From Formicarius rufipectus (lineage: Eukaryota > Chordata > Aves > Passeriformes > Formicariidae), in assembly GCA_013399695.1 (NCBI GenBank), contig VXAU01003165.1, positions 369,228 through 433,227 of the forward strand: 64,000 nucleotides of DNA. Reading direction: 5' to 3'. The notes under the pieces are model-generated. The model did not search any database. It was given only the letters and a program-made list of their open reading frames with translations, and was not told the origin of the DNA. The position numbers were made by a program, and so were the translations under genes. Positions 35,709-48,822 of this stretch are shown one piece after another; the first letter of the stretch is position 1, and every line of letters begins with the position of its first letter.

Positions 35709-37009
35709 TTAAATTACCCTGTTAGTTCCCAGTGTTGGAAAACCTAGTGAATACATATGGAACCCTTAACTTGCCTTACAACTATTTGAAGCATTTAGGA
35801 ATCTATCAGCCAGAAAAGAGAACAGCATATTGCAATTACCATATGGGCATTAAATGTGATCTTGTCAAAGGAAAAGAGAATTACCCATTTTTTGCATTCC
35901 TCATGGCCTGCTTTTTTTTTTTTTTTCTTTCAGAATATGAATTGTTTCTAACCATGTTTTATTTCTGAAAACCCACTACAAGCCAAGGAAATATCCAGTT
36001 TACTAAAAAACCTCAGCAGGTTTATGGTCTTCTCCAATGATTACCTAATACATTTGTCTCATCTGCTTTCCTTGTTGTGTGAAAACACACTGAGGAAATG
36101 TGTAAATGTAGTGAATTGTTCCCAACTCTTTTATTCACCTTTCAGCATTCTAGTTCCTTCCCTTGGCATTGATATCATTATGCATTTGTCAAAGACAGAC
36201 TGTCACTTTAGAGCTTCTATTATGTGCAAGATTTGGCAGCACATTTTACCTTTGGGATTTGCTTATATCCTTTGCATGTTATTGTACTGCTTTGGCATTC
36301 AGCAAATTCAGTACACCCACTTCTTTGATGTTCATTCCAGCCCCTAAATGTGGAAACAATGACTGAAATTTTGGATCAAAGCATCCCATAGATGGCAGGC
36401 AACATAATTTCGTGATCATGTACATGAAGAGAAAGAAATCCCATAGCTAGAATCTAAGTCTGTAACTGTTCTACAATTTATGGACTCTAACATTCAAGAA
36501 CAGGAAAAAGAATGGGAATAGGGAACACAGAGGTCCAGTTGAATTCATACCAATGGCCAATATTTCAATATAATTAAAAGAAAACTAATTGTTTTCCCAG
36601 AATTGAACAAGAAATTACAATGTCTGCTTCATATGTGTTCTAGAATCAAGGGGGGAAAAAAGCAACCTTCCCATTTTTTATTGTTGCCTAAAATACAGTA
36701 GCAAGCACGAATACAGTAGTCAATGAAGTTAAATGCAAAATTTAACCTGTGATTTAAAACAGAAGAAGTAAAAAAATGTAAAAGAGCAAATTATTTTCAA
36801 AGTCATCAGCCCCATTTATATTTGTAGTGAAAATGAAAATGGTTTGGTCTAGTTGGTATTAAATGAGGTCCCACTGACAACAAGTCCATCTAAATTCAGT
36901 TTCCTCACCCTTCACGTGGGCAGAGGAACTAAAATATTTGGGTTTACTGGTGTTTCATTTTACATAAATCCAAATTAAGTTAGATTAAAACAAATAAACC
37001 AAAATCTAT
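35709..37009. other. non-coding stretch
   Basis: AT-rich, no recognised gene. A run of 15 T at 35912-35926 followed by CTTTCAG resembles a splice acceptor, but the three frames after it close quickly or lack any domain. Confidence 0.5.
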
Positions 37010-37620
37010 TATAATATAGGCGGAGAGGTTTCATTGGGGTTTTTGGATTGTTGGGTTGGGGTTTTCCTAGCTGTTGTTGCGGGTTGGTTTTTTTTTTTAA
37101 CCCAGGGCATATGCCAGCGGTAGGACAGGTACTGAGGGCATTGCAGGCATTGAATAGCAGACAGGCTGTGACACGCTGGCGCAGTTGGCGTGGCCAGCAG
37201 CCCCACACCCACAGGTGCGCTCGGCTGTCTCAGCCCGCGTGTTCCAGCCGGGGCTTCCACAGGGCATTTTCCTGCCAGCCATGTGCAACAGTGCCATCCA
37301 GTGGCAGTTCTCCCGACTCACATCTGGAGAACCCATGGGAATCCAACTAAATTGGTACTTGAAACAAGTACCAAACAACAATTTTTTTTATCCTGACAGA
37401 TATCAAGCTGCCTTCGTGTTAAATGCTAACCACGGAGAATGGCAACACCTCCTGAGTTGCTGTAAAATCCTCTCATTGTATCCACGGGCAGATTTTAACC
37501 ACACAAACCAGAGTGCTCTTTTCCGCATTTGGGGGACAGTGCCGAGGTTGGGGCAGTGCCCTGTGGAGGAGAGAGACTGAGCTCCAGCTGTTCTAGAGGT
37601 TCAGAGCTGCACAGGCCTGG
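37010..37620. other. most CpG-dense patch of the window, no gene recognised
   Basis: I count at least 12 CpG dinucleotides between 37018 and 37330 (for example in GACACGCTGGCGCAG and CCCGCGTG), with several more to 37560, in a CpG-poor neighbourhood. Frames are open on both strands (37185-37580 plus, 131 codons; 37097-37381 minus, 94 codons), as expected at higher GC. No domain is recognisable. Candidates are a small CpG island, an untranslated exon, or a younger insertion such as a solo LTR; I could not delimit repeats or target-site duplications. Confidence 0.4.
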
Positions 37621-38690
37621 CACTAGATCCCACCTTACCTGAAGTGTGTGTTCACCACTGAAGCAAGACTGTGACTAATCTTGGCATCAATTGCCATTTA
37701 GGGCTGCTGGTTTAGGACCCTAAAGTCGCACCCCTCCTTCTCCTATATGGCACCGAGTTTCTTTCAAGTGACAGCAACAGCTGTACTTTGTACTAAGGTG
37801 ACACTCTTGATTGCTGCATTCAAAACTCTAATATTCATATGCAAATAACCCCCCCGACTGATGTATATGTATGCATTCTATATAAAGCTACACAGAATAA
37901 AGTATTGCTATAGTAATTCATTCACAAGAGCTTCAAATACCTTTCATTGCTTAAAAAACTTATATGAAGATGCACAACAGAATTCGTGCATTTGATAATT
38001 CTCAACCTTGCAGATTCCTTGTTGTGACATAACCTGCCAAAGGCCTTTAACTATTTAATTCCCATGTGATAACTACTGACAGGTGTGCTTATTATTTTAA
38101 TCACTTTGGGGATGAATAGACTAAAATAGAGAAAGCCTACATGACTCTCCCAAGATCATGCCACAAAGCACTGATACAGCCAAGAAACAGATCATGCAGA
38201 ACAGACCTTGAGTCTCCAATGCAGGCTACTAGCCCACAGTAGGGCGTGTGATTATCTTTTTTATTCTAAGCAAGAAAATATAACCCTGTTATTTAAAATG
38301 TAAGAAAAATTACAGAGTGTGTTTCAGGCAAAAAGCTGCAAACAGTTAAAGTTTCAAGACTGAGGGAGCATCTGCTCATGGGAACAATCACATTAAACTT
38401 TTACCTAAAATGTCTATCAAGGAAAAAAAACCCAGTCCCTATCTTCTGAGATCAGATGCTCTACAGGTCTTGAGCCAAAGATCAGAACAGTGGACTTGCT
38501 CATTCAGGCTCTGTCCCAGCAGATCATGTTCCATTGAGCTTATGAGCAACCCTTTGGAAGTACATATACATAGTTCTTTGCTTAAAGTTATAACCTTTTG
38601 AAAAGGAGTTTAATGATAAATGAACATGAATATTTTAATGCCTTCTCTAGAGAAAATGGGATATTTCAGAGCCCAGACGCCAGTAACATG
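37621..38690. other. non-coding stretch
   Basis: No recognised gene outside the octamer/TATA cluster. A donor-like TTCAG|GTAAGG on the minus strand at about 37635 has no convincing acceptor to pair with. Confidence 0.5.
37839..37901 (+). promoter_or_regulatory. octamer / TATA / AATAAA cluster
   Basis: A perfect octamer ATGCAAAT (37839-37846) lies about 34 bases before a TATATAAAG box (37879-37887), and AATAAA follows at 37896-37901. The octamer-TATA spacing resembles a promoter, and TATA followed shortly by AATAAA is the order seen in retroviral LTRs. All three motifs are AT-rich and can co-occur by chance. Confidence 0.18.
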
Positions 38691-39020
38691 AGCTTTGGCA
38701 GATGAGTTCTCCGCATATCACATTCTGACTCTCTATCCCCTCCAGCACAAAGAAAGGGCCACCACAGCAGCCGTGGAGGAACCTTTTCACTTTCCTCACT
38801 TCTACCTCTGCTTTCCTTCCTTGATCCCTGGTGCCTACATGCCATCCTTGAAGCTGGACATGGCATAGCTGGCCTCCCTCTGGTGCCTGATGGTTACTCT
38901 CCAGCAGGGCTGGACCATGCCATGCCCTACCACCCTGAGGAGCAAGAGACAGGCTCTGGGAATCCACACTGGGCTCTTTGTCATTGCCCAAAGCCCTGAC
39001 CTGTTGTGGTGACTTCGGCT
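38691..39020. other. GC-richer patch, no gene recognised
   Basis: Mildly GC-rich sequence with a 135-codon minus-strand frame (38647-39054) and a second minus-strand frame of 66 codons. No domain or convincing splice pair is visible. It is similar in character to the other GC patches of this window. Confidence 0.35.
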
Positions 39021-42000
39021 GGATTTTGCAGTACAGTAAAGAGGTTGTCCACATATATGTCCATATATGTTTGCTTATAACCTTCAGATAACCATGTATT
39101 TTAATCTATTGCCTAATCCAACATTGCATTATATTTCTTGAGGATACTTTATACTTACAGGCAATGGTTTGATGGGATCATGCACAATAAACCTGCCTGG
39201 CCAAATCCAGATTTTGGAACACAGCAGGAAAATTTGTTTTGCATGGTCAATTGGTCATTTTTTGTATCTCAGAACATATCAGACTGTCCATAAGAAAACA
39301 TAAATTCTATAAAGTGGTAGCAGGTTTTCTGATTTACTGATAGTTGCTGGTTTGAGTTTACACAAAAATATTTAGCTATGGGACAGCGTATTAGGCGTAT
39401 TCTTAAAGGTAAATAACTGCAGCCAATAAAAGTTCAGCCCATAAAGGGTCCCATCTTCTAGGAGTTTTCTGCACTGAGAATTACTACCAGCATAATCATG
39501 GCTCCCTGCACACTAATATTTCCTCTGATACAGTATGATCAATGTTGTGGAAAAACATTTATTATATTTCTTCTAGCTACTTAAAGGCATTACTGAATTA
39601 TGAGCATCGCAAAACGAATCCACTGTGCATTTTTTCTTTATGTGACGTTTTTACAATCTTCATTTTCTGCTTTGCAGCCACTGAGCTATAGTGATCACAC
39701 TATGCACCCTCTTACAACTGATACAGGGGCCAGGAACTCCTTTCAGCTTTATTACATTTGAAATGCACTTCATATGACAACATTCATTCTCGTTCTGCAT
39801 TGGACCCTTATTTAAACAGATAAGCCATTTTTTTTACTGGACTGTACTTAAAGGGAGAAGTTACAAAAGAAATTAAAATGAGGGAAGAGAGTTTAAACAG
39901 CTGCTTCAAATATGCTTAGTTAACAGAGGTGACAATTTTTTTACTCAAGAGGGACAAAAGTGGGCAAAGATGTATCAAAACTGTTCTTAAAATGCTTATA
40001 ATTGTAAAGATGGCACTTTGTTTTATTTTACGTATTTTGAGACACAGTGCATTACTGGTGATATTTTAACTTCACTGCAACAAGAATAAATGAGGAAGGA
40101 AGGAATAAATGAAAGCTGAGTCAGGAGTAAGATTAAGCTGCAAAGCATAGAAACTCTCAGAGGCATTCCATCTAATGGCTACCAATCACAGCAGTTGTTG
40201 ACTCCTTAAAACCTTCTTGTAGGAAGTCAGTTAAAATAACATGGAAATAGTATCAGGTTCATTGAAATTATATTTCTCTTTGATAGAGAAAAATAGAATG
40301 TAACTCTTCAGAAAAGAAGCCTGATAAGTCAGACGTAAATGTATTATTCGCTATAGGGACGAAAGAATTATGGACTCTTCCTGCCTTCAAGTCACTGACT
40401 CTTCCAAATCAAAGTATAAACAGAAAGAGAGAGTGAGGCAAGAGAGAAATGTTCAAGTTTGAGCACTTGAACCTGTGATTTATGGCCTAGAGCCACAGTC
40501 AACTTTATTACAAAACCAATTTCACCTATTATAACCTTACCCTGGGCTCTCTGGAAATGGGAGGGGGTTGACTATTAGAATATCAAGAGGTGTTCACAAA
40601 CAATTCCAGTTTCATTCTCACTTCCCTTTCCTCTCTCGCCCTTAATGCATACATATCATCTGTTGCCTCCTTTCCTGCTCCTTGATGTAGGCAGATCATG
40701 GTACCTCTCTCTGTCTTCCTGTGGGAATTGGCCATGGCCTCTCATTTGTCATGAGCTCTGAATGAAAGGTTCCTCTGATATTTTTCTCTCCTCTGGTCTG
40801 AAGGATAGCACAATTCTGACAGTGACCCTTTCGGTAACCTTTGAAATTTGCTAATGATGGTTTTCTGCAAATTTCAATTGATGATGAATACTTGACCATC
40901 ATCTTTGAAGCAGTGCACAACAGACCAAATAGGCTTTGATTTTGTGAAACTATTGCATCAATTCCCAGCAACTGTTTCATTAAATATAGATCTGTGCATG
41001 TTTTACGGAGATTGCATGCCCATTTGCGTTGTTTCAGAGGTCTGTCTTTAAATTGCCTAGTGATAATCCTACTTAAGACAAATTAATACTGTCTAAATAG
41101 CATTAGAAACAGAATTTTGTTTCATAAATGCAGCTAAAAGAGTAGAGCCCACAAAGGACGCTTAGCAAGGGCAGTTGCACAACTAGTTATGGCCTGTCAC
41201 AAGAAACCTGAAGTCATCAACAGACATGACATTTCTTCAAGTGAACAGAGATGCTGCAAACGTTACAGTAAAGAACTTCATTGTCCATCATGAGAAAACT
41301 TCCTGTGGCATGAATGGAAGTGACACAGCGTGTCCTGCTGGTATCCCGGGGGGGTGGTCTGTAAATTACAAAGGAGCTGTGTGTTTAGCATGAGGTGAGC
41401 AACATCACAGCTACAGGACATGGCCTCTTTAAGTAGCTTAGGTTGTTTCTCTCCAAAACAGAAGTTATTTTGGTGGTATACAAGAGATACAAGACAGGCT
41501 GTCAGCCAGGTTTTAAAACATAAATAAGCCATGATCTCATTTGCCTACACTCTTTGCAGGCAACAGTAGCATGTATGAGTGACTGCTACATTTAGGAATG
41601 ACAAGATGGGCATTATTAATAGCTTAATTGACATTAATGCAATTACCCCTATTCTTATTACAGTTAGTAGAATTACACAGAAAGCACTGACTGAGGCCTC
41701 ATTTTCCCTAGAGCTACCCAAGGATACAACATTTTCCACCACACCAAATCTAGTCTTTGACATTAGATACTTAGCTACAGAGTCACTCCAGTATATCATT
41801 ATAAATGCATTATAATAAAGAAGTTATGAGCTATTGGATATTAACCCCCAGCCCCCGAAGAAAGATAAATACACTGGTTGCAAAATTACCGCTTTTGTTT
41901 TGCAATGAAAAAAGTTTTGCTTACAACTAAAGAATTATAAAATGTTATGCTGATAATTAAAAAACAGACTTCACCTTCTCAGGTCACATTAAAGCTAAAC

Positions 42001-43826
42001 ACAACCTCAACATAAAAGAAGAATGTATCCATATGAAGGATATGAAGAACCAAACTTTTGGTCCATCACAATAAATTTGCAATTTCATTTAGATGCATGT
42101 TTCTGTGCATACTGTTTGAAGACACAGCTATATGATTCATATATGCAAATATCTCCATTTAAACATCTGATAGCTGTACCTGATCACTCCAGGAATTTTG
42201 CTTCCTTTTAAAATGTTGTTTGTTGGTTTATTTCTTACTCTTGGTCTCTTTTCAATATAGAAACAAGAGTTTCCACTCAGGACTGCCTAATATTAAACTT
42301 TCATCAACTGTACAGGAGTCATGAATTAAACCCATTTCCAGTACAAACAGAACAGAAATAGAAGCATCATGGCCATACATTAATTATACTTAACTAGCAT
42401 ACAGGAGCATTTAGGACCACCATGCTGGGCACTGGATGACATAATAAAGTAATGGTACATTGCTTCCTCCACAAAGGAATTGCACTGCAATACAGGCAAA
42501 GTAAACACAAAGCAGCAATCAGTACACGTCAGTAATTATGAAAACCAAGAAAACAATTGTCATGGCAGAGCACATAAAAACCCAAACTGAGACTACAAAT
42601 TTAATTTTCAAACCAAATATAAAGTTTTTCCAACAAAATGTGTTAAAGAGAATATCCATATGGTTTCGCAGTTTTGCTGGGTTTAGTTTTTTCGAATTCA
42701 TTAAATCCAGATTATGATTTTGTTTGATTAAGTCTCAAGTCCACTGTAATAAATACTGTAATATGTAATTATCATTTTATATACACATAGGAGTTTCTAT
42801 GTTTATATTAGCATGTTGGTATGCACATGCACAGAGGAAGGCTTGTTGTCTTCTCTTTTCTTGTTACCTTCTGAAAGAAACCGGTAGGCACATAGATTAT
42901 AAACTTTTAAAAGTCATATATCATTGTGGTGCATTCCATTTTCAGTGAATCTTTCATGGAGGTGACCGGGAATAAATTCAGCTTGAACTAGTCCCTGAAA
43001 GAGATCTGTCTCCAGTATAACTGACTGCTCAGCTGTGGTAGTTTGTCAGCTTTCAGGCCAGGGTTCATGTGCCTTATCTGTCCTGACTATGCTCCTGATC
43101 ACAGCTCACACTCCCAGAGAGAACAACTCCCATAATAAAGAATGAATTAAAAATGAAGCTTTAGCACCAACCAGGCACTTATCTTGTAAAGTCTTAAGTC
43201 AGGTACTTCATTATACTTCAGCTCTTCTAAAACAAATACAGATCTGGCATCTGGTGAAAATGCTTTCTGGGAAGGTTTTATCTGTTCTAAGGCAAAACTA
43301 GAGACAAGGCTATAGGATATAATTTAATGCTTTAATCAAGCCCCCAGTTCACAATATGCACTGCATATTTTTTAAGGATAACATTTAAGTGTTTGCAAAG
43401 TTCCTATATTTTTTACAGAAAACATTTAATTCTGACTACCAAATCATTAATCACTGAGGCTTATCATCTATAGGGGAAAAATAGTCAGGACACTGGTGGA
43501 TGTCTTGCCTATTGATATATCCAAAGCAAAGCTGGAGACCTATGGAGAAGATCCCATAGTCCACTAAAAGTTGTGAGACAACGCCAGGAAAGACGAAATT
43601 TTATCATCTGTAGAAATAAATAGATGATCTAATGGCTCTTCTCAGCCTTCACAGCTAGCACTGTTTAGGTTTATAATATGCATGGAAGGTTTTAGAGAAG
43701 AAAAAAATTATGTCTGTGTTGTTTAGTCCATTATTTCACATCACAGAGCAAAGAAAAAGATATAAGTAGCACTACTTAGGTACTACCCTAATTAGCTGAG
43801 CTCCAACAACATTCTGAATCCCCATT

Positions 43827-43841
43827 CTCCTCTCAGAGGAG
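43827..43841. repeat. short perfect hairpin CTCCTCT-C-AGAGGAG
   Basis: Seven-base arms (43827-43833 and 43835-43841) flank a single base. This is a small palindrome with no known role. Confidence 0.7.
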
Positions 43842-44313
43842 AGGAGCTTCGGCATCAGAGCATCTGCAGTTATGGGGAGTCTGAACTCCCCTGGACTGAC
43901 TAGTCTGTAAGGTGATATCTGAGGTTCAACTCATTGAATTCAAGTCTAGCTTTGGAAGACATCTCCAGTATTAAAAGGTGTAACATATCTCAGAAGACAG
44001 ACAGATTTCTTAGCTCTGCTTCAGATTTCCTGTGACATGGATAGTATACGGAGCCATTTTTATAAGTAACTTGCCTTAAGAGAACAGGATTGTTTGCCCA
44101 GATGACCCCTTGGTTGTGCTTCACAATTCTTTTGGGAACAAGCTGCAGCATCCAGAGAAATCTCTACTCTGTACAAATTACTGAAACTACAACCCACCCA
44201 CTCTCTGAAGAATGTGTGGAGCCCATTAAAGAGTCACAGAGGGATTGTGTGTAAACTTCCCAGCTGTTGCAATTCGTTGCCTTATATATTAGTATCTTTA
44301 AAAAGAGAAGGGG

Positions 44314-44329
44314 AAAAAAAAAAAAAAAA
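44314..44329. repeat. A16 homopolymer
   Basis: Sixteen consecutive A after AAGGGG. Simple sequence. Confidence 0.9.
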
Positions 44330-45695
44330 GTAATTAAAGTGAATATACCAGGCTGCTAACAATGGCAAATGGTGGCTTTCACAACCCTACTTGGACTTGG
44401 CTGCAGCAGTGGAAGAAGTTACTGCCCCCTTTGGCAGTTCCTCAGTCACTTCAGCTAAAATGGTGAAAGATGACCAGCCTATAATCCAATTCTGGTTTTC
44501 AGGCTATAATCTAATACTTATTTTCAGCCAGCCATAGACCTGTCATTACCAAATATCTGTGCAGTGAGTGACCAAATGTTCCAGATAAAAGTAACAGAGG
44601 TAAAAGAGAAAGAGAATCCACAGAATGGATATATTTTAAGATTATCTTGATGGCACCTTTACCAGAACAGAGAATGGCAGGAAATAACAGCCTTAAAGCT
44701 TGCCACCTCACCTGAGTATCAGGCACCCAGAGCCAAAGACAAACAAGTTCCAGGAATGACATCTAGTGGATTTCTGACAACAGCTGCAAGGTTACACTAC
44801 AACAGACCTGCAAGTCAAAGCCAACAGTGGGAAGGTTATTGGACACTATCTGTAAATTCAGTCAAAATTTTGTGTAAGAAGGTCAAACCTCGCTGTTGTG
44901 GAAACCTATCTGACAAGATCAGCTTTGAACACCAGGGACAGAAGAAATTTATTTTCAGCTATGCTAATATCCTGAAAATAGTAAGCATGCTTTTCCAGCT
45001 CTTAGGGTAAAGGACAATTCCTGAGCATCACCTTAGAAAACACATACAGACTTCTGAAGACTGTCCAAGTTATCTATGCTGTGAATTCCTTGATTAGAGA
45101 CTGTCCTACTACTTTTGTTCATAGTCCTGTCTCAGGCATCTCAGACTTACCGTAATAAGAATACTACCCTAATGTGCTGCTTTATATACTAAAGAATAAA
45201 CTTTACTGAACATTTTTATAGGATTTAAAACTTTTATATATGGGAAGTATCACCAGCATGTATTGAATCAAAATTATCCTTTTTAAAACAAGTTAAATGA
45301 GTAGTGCCGAGAGGAAGGCACTACTTCTAACCACTGCTGATTACATCAGCTCCAGTTCTATTGCTGTTCCCTGTTCTGTTTCTCCTGCATGTCCAGGCAT
45401 TGTTCACACCCAGCCCTTTGTGAAATGACAACCTGATGCTGCACCAGACTTTTCCTGCAAACAAAGTGACTTTCATACAAGCTCCCTTTCAACTTCAAAA
45501 GTAAAAAATGTTTGTAGTTATTAATGATCCATTCTTGTGACTATCCATGGGTAAAGGGCATTTGCCTCACTCACATCTTAAATAGCAAATAATTAATGAG
45601 GTGTTGGAAATTAACAACAATTAACAATGCCTGGGAACAACAGCAGAAGGTGTTTGATCCTCTTTAGATGAAGTTGAGAGAATTTGTTTCTCAGG

Positions 45696-45722
45696 CAAGG
45701 GCTTGTGCCCTTGGGCTTGTGC
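45696..45722. repeat. overlapping hairpin and 10-bp direct repeat
   Basis: CAAGGGC (45696-45702) and GCCCTTG (45707-45713) form a perfect 7-bp stem with loop TTGT. GGGCTTGTGC occurs at 45699-45708 and again at 45713-45722. It looks like a small local duplication. Confidence 0.7.
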
Positions 45723-48700
45723 AAGGAGGTAGAGATGGAGGGGGATTTCTAATGCATCCTCCTTCTTCTGCATTGCCTTGTTGAAAGTCATTACAGCTGG
45801 AAAGAGAACAGGTAGGCCTGTGTCTCTGATACAGCTACATCAATATCAATTCTAGCTTCTACACCGACTTCCAGCCTTAACTTCTCAGCCTTCAAGAAGA
45901 CATGTCAGAACTTTCTGGGATCATAAGCCCAGACGTTTTGCAGTAATTATGTCATTTCCATAGTAAACACAACATTCTGGTCTTTTAGATGTGATTACTC
46001 ATAGTGACATCATGGTTGCAGAATGTTTGTATATGTTTAGAAATGTTAGATATGCTCATGGAAGATGTTGTACCACAGCTCAGGCAATACAGCAGGAATA
46101 TTCTGGGAATATTCACTGCAGGCCTGTTTTGTCCTTTTGGTCTTACCCTGGCATAGACAAGATACTTGATCTAATGTACTACAGATAATCCATTTCCTCT
46201 TACATTATATGCAAAGAAATAACTTTATTAAACAAGGAAAATAGTCATAAAAATATGTAAGATAATCATAAGCCCATATAGGAAGAGGAACAGGACTATT
46301 CCCCTCTAAGTGATTTATTTACCATGTTCCACAGTAATGAAAAGCTGATGGAGAAATTCAGCTGTGTTTTCCCCTAGCTGCTCATGCTCCACTCAGTACA
46401 GCAAATAGGAAGATAAAAACCAAGATAAACAGTCAAGTCCCCACTCCAACTTCTCATCAAAATTTCACAGAAAAATCTGCTAGAACTGAACTGAAGAACA
46501 TAACTGTGTCTGCTTATTGTCTCTCTAAATTTGAACAAGCAGCTGTGGAAATAGCTAGGGCTGACCTTTCCCCTTATTGGAAAGCAAAAGAAGTACAGAA
46601 ATTTTTCAGGAACCTGCCCAAAAAACACAATGTTTCTTCAGCCTTCTAGTTTGGAATCCTTCACTTTTAGGCTGTGGGATGTAGTTTAAAGTGTTGTCCA
46701 ATGCCCAAGAAAGACCTACAGCATACAGCAAGAAACAGATACAGGAAAAATTCTTTCACCTAAATAAATGAAATGCAATAATATTCTAATCTTTTGATTT
46801 AAATAAGAAACTGGGAGTGCCTCATTTCTAAGAATGAAATTATACAGTAGAACTGAATGATAATTGTACATCACATTCTACCTCTTGCCTTTGCCCAGGT
46901 GAACGGAAAACATTTCACCAAATAATGCTCTAGATGTAAAATACCCATTTTCTCTTAGAATGAGTTCAATGATGCCAATTTACAAACTATTTGTGATTCA
47001 TCCCTGAAATTCCACAATTTTGGAATGGTATTACTATTAACATTTCTATAGTCAATGGGGAGTTTTAGATAGTATAAGAAGAAATATATTTTTTTACACT
47101 TGTTTAATGTTGGAGGTTTTAAGACACTGACTCCAGAAGTAATTTTTTCCTGTTCCCTTTCTGTTAGTGTGATGCAAAGACTAGAGTGGATAATTCCATA
47201 TTCAAATGCAAATCACACATTCAGGAAATTTAATAGAATGCACATCAATTGATTTTGTCTTTGGTTTCAGACTGTAGAGGTGATTTCTTGCTCTGTGGAT
47301 CTGATGACCAGTAAAAGATAATGAGTGTACATATCACTTCTCAGTATTATACTCATAACTTTATATTTCAATGAGGAACTACCAGGTTCTACAATTTATT
47401 ATATATATTACTCAGATTTGCTGTGGGAAAATCGTAAAGTAACATTGTAAATACTGTGGCACGATAAAAAGTATGCATAGAATACACATAATGAAATATA
47501 TGACAAGAAAATTTTAAAAAATTAGTTTGTTTGAATCAAGAAACTAGTAGCACAAACTCAAGAAAAGAATGGTGAATGTTACTCCATCCTTTTTCTCCAG
47601 AGCCACATAACATGAAAAACACAAAATAAGAGTAACAGAATATAAAATTCAGAGACCAGGTCAGCGACTAGAGTCTTGTTTGTAAAGCACATGATGGGGA
47701 AAGACTGGACAATGTTTACAGAGATAAAGCAGATACACAGATCTTCAGAGGCTTCCATGTGAGGTTAAGCCTCTACTTTTCAGGTCAACTGATGTAGACA
47801 AATTTGTCATTCAGTGCATCGTGACTAAGTGGTGGGGGCTCTCTATCTACAAGCAAGGGTCAAACACCACACTCCCAGACTGATAGCAGACAGTTTCAGC
47901 TGAGCAGACCAGGTAGAGAAGGAATGCACTTCAACTGTTTTTAGCATCCCATTGGCTTTATCTGTACTTCTAGGCATGACAGCATGCATGGTATTTATGG
48001 CTTAAAAGAATTTCCGTCTGTAAGTTTATCACCTTGTAAAAATCAGTGAGGAAATGACTTAGATACACCCCAACCAGCTTACAACAAGGCAGATAGATTT
48101 TATTCTCACTCTGTACACCAGAAAACCTATTAGCAGTTGTTATTTAAAGGTTTCGTTATTAGAGCTCTGCTGTGTTTCAGAAGAGCCAAACTGCTTCAGC
48201 TCAGCAGGTCCAGCTACAGTTTTACTCTGTCTCCGAGGTCATAAGCAGATGCCTATGAAAGAATAGAAAGAGTGGGAACATGCTTCCCTCTCATATTCTC
48301 CAGTCACTTCCTGTTTTCAGCCTGGGGAAATTCTGAAGCAAACATCATTCTTACGCATTTACTAACCATCAATGAACCTCCCCACCCCATTTTTTAGCCA
48401 CTGTAAACTGTAAGTTTCTACAAAATGTTCTGCCAACAATTTTCAAAGATCTGATATCCACAGCATAAAGGATTCACCCCATCCTTCGGTTTCTGATACA
48501 GAATACTATTACCAGTCTATTTTTCTACTAATCTTATCACAGGTTTCCCAGTTGTTTCATACAAAGCCGGAGCATGCAGCCTTCCTTCATTCAGCATTTT
48601 CACTGACTCCAAGTACTGCACTCAGTTTGGGAGCTGACTTGTTAATCCTGAATATGTCACCAAAACAGCCTACTTCACTGACAGCTTTTTTCTGCAGAAG

Positions 48701-48746
48701 ACCAAGTATATGAAGCTTTTACTGCAAATCATATTATTGGGCTGAA

Positions 48747-48822
48747 TAGAATCATAGAATCATTTTGGTTGGAAAAGATCTGTAAGATCATTGAGTCCAA
48801 CCACTAACCTGAATGGTCGGAA
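48747..48822 (-). mobile_element. CR1 LINE 3' end (minus strand)
   Basis: TAGAATCATAGAATCA is the reverse complement of the terminal short repeat of avian CR1 elements. It is followed by TTTGGTTGGAAAAGATCT, AAGATCATTGAGTCCAACC and ACTAACCTG, the expected order for the CR1 3' untranslated region read in reverse. Only the last 75 or so bases are present, the usual severe 5' truncation of CR1 copies. CR1 is a non-LTR retrotransposon that primes reverse transcription from this tail. Confidence 0.9.

Larger units (their letters stand above)
39021..48746. other. long non-coding stretch
   Basis: Nearly 10 kb of AT-rich sequence without recognised genes or clear transposons. Small items are a hairpin at 43827-43841, a run of 16 A at 44314-44329 and a repeat/hairpin at 45696-45722. 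The longest frames are only 84 to 94 codons. Confidence 0.55.

Noticed and set aside
35912..35933. T15 tract ending in CTTTCAG as a splice acceptor
   Set aside because: The following frames close almost at once or lack any domain.
37185..37580. 131-codon plus-strand open frame in the CpG patch
   Set aside because: Several other frames on both strands are open over the same bases, so the openness reflects GC content rather than coding.
37620..37660. Minus-strand donor TTCAG|GTAAGG
   Set aside because: The only possible acceptor leaves an exon of about 19 bases; not credible without transcript data.
38647..39054. 135-codon minus-strand open frame
   Set aside because: It lies in a GC-richer patch where stops are rarer; no domain or splice pair was found.
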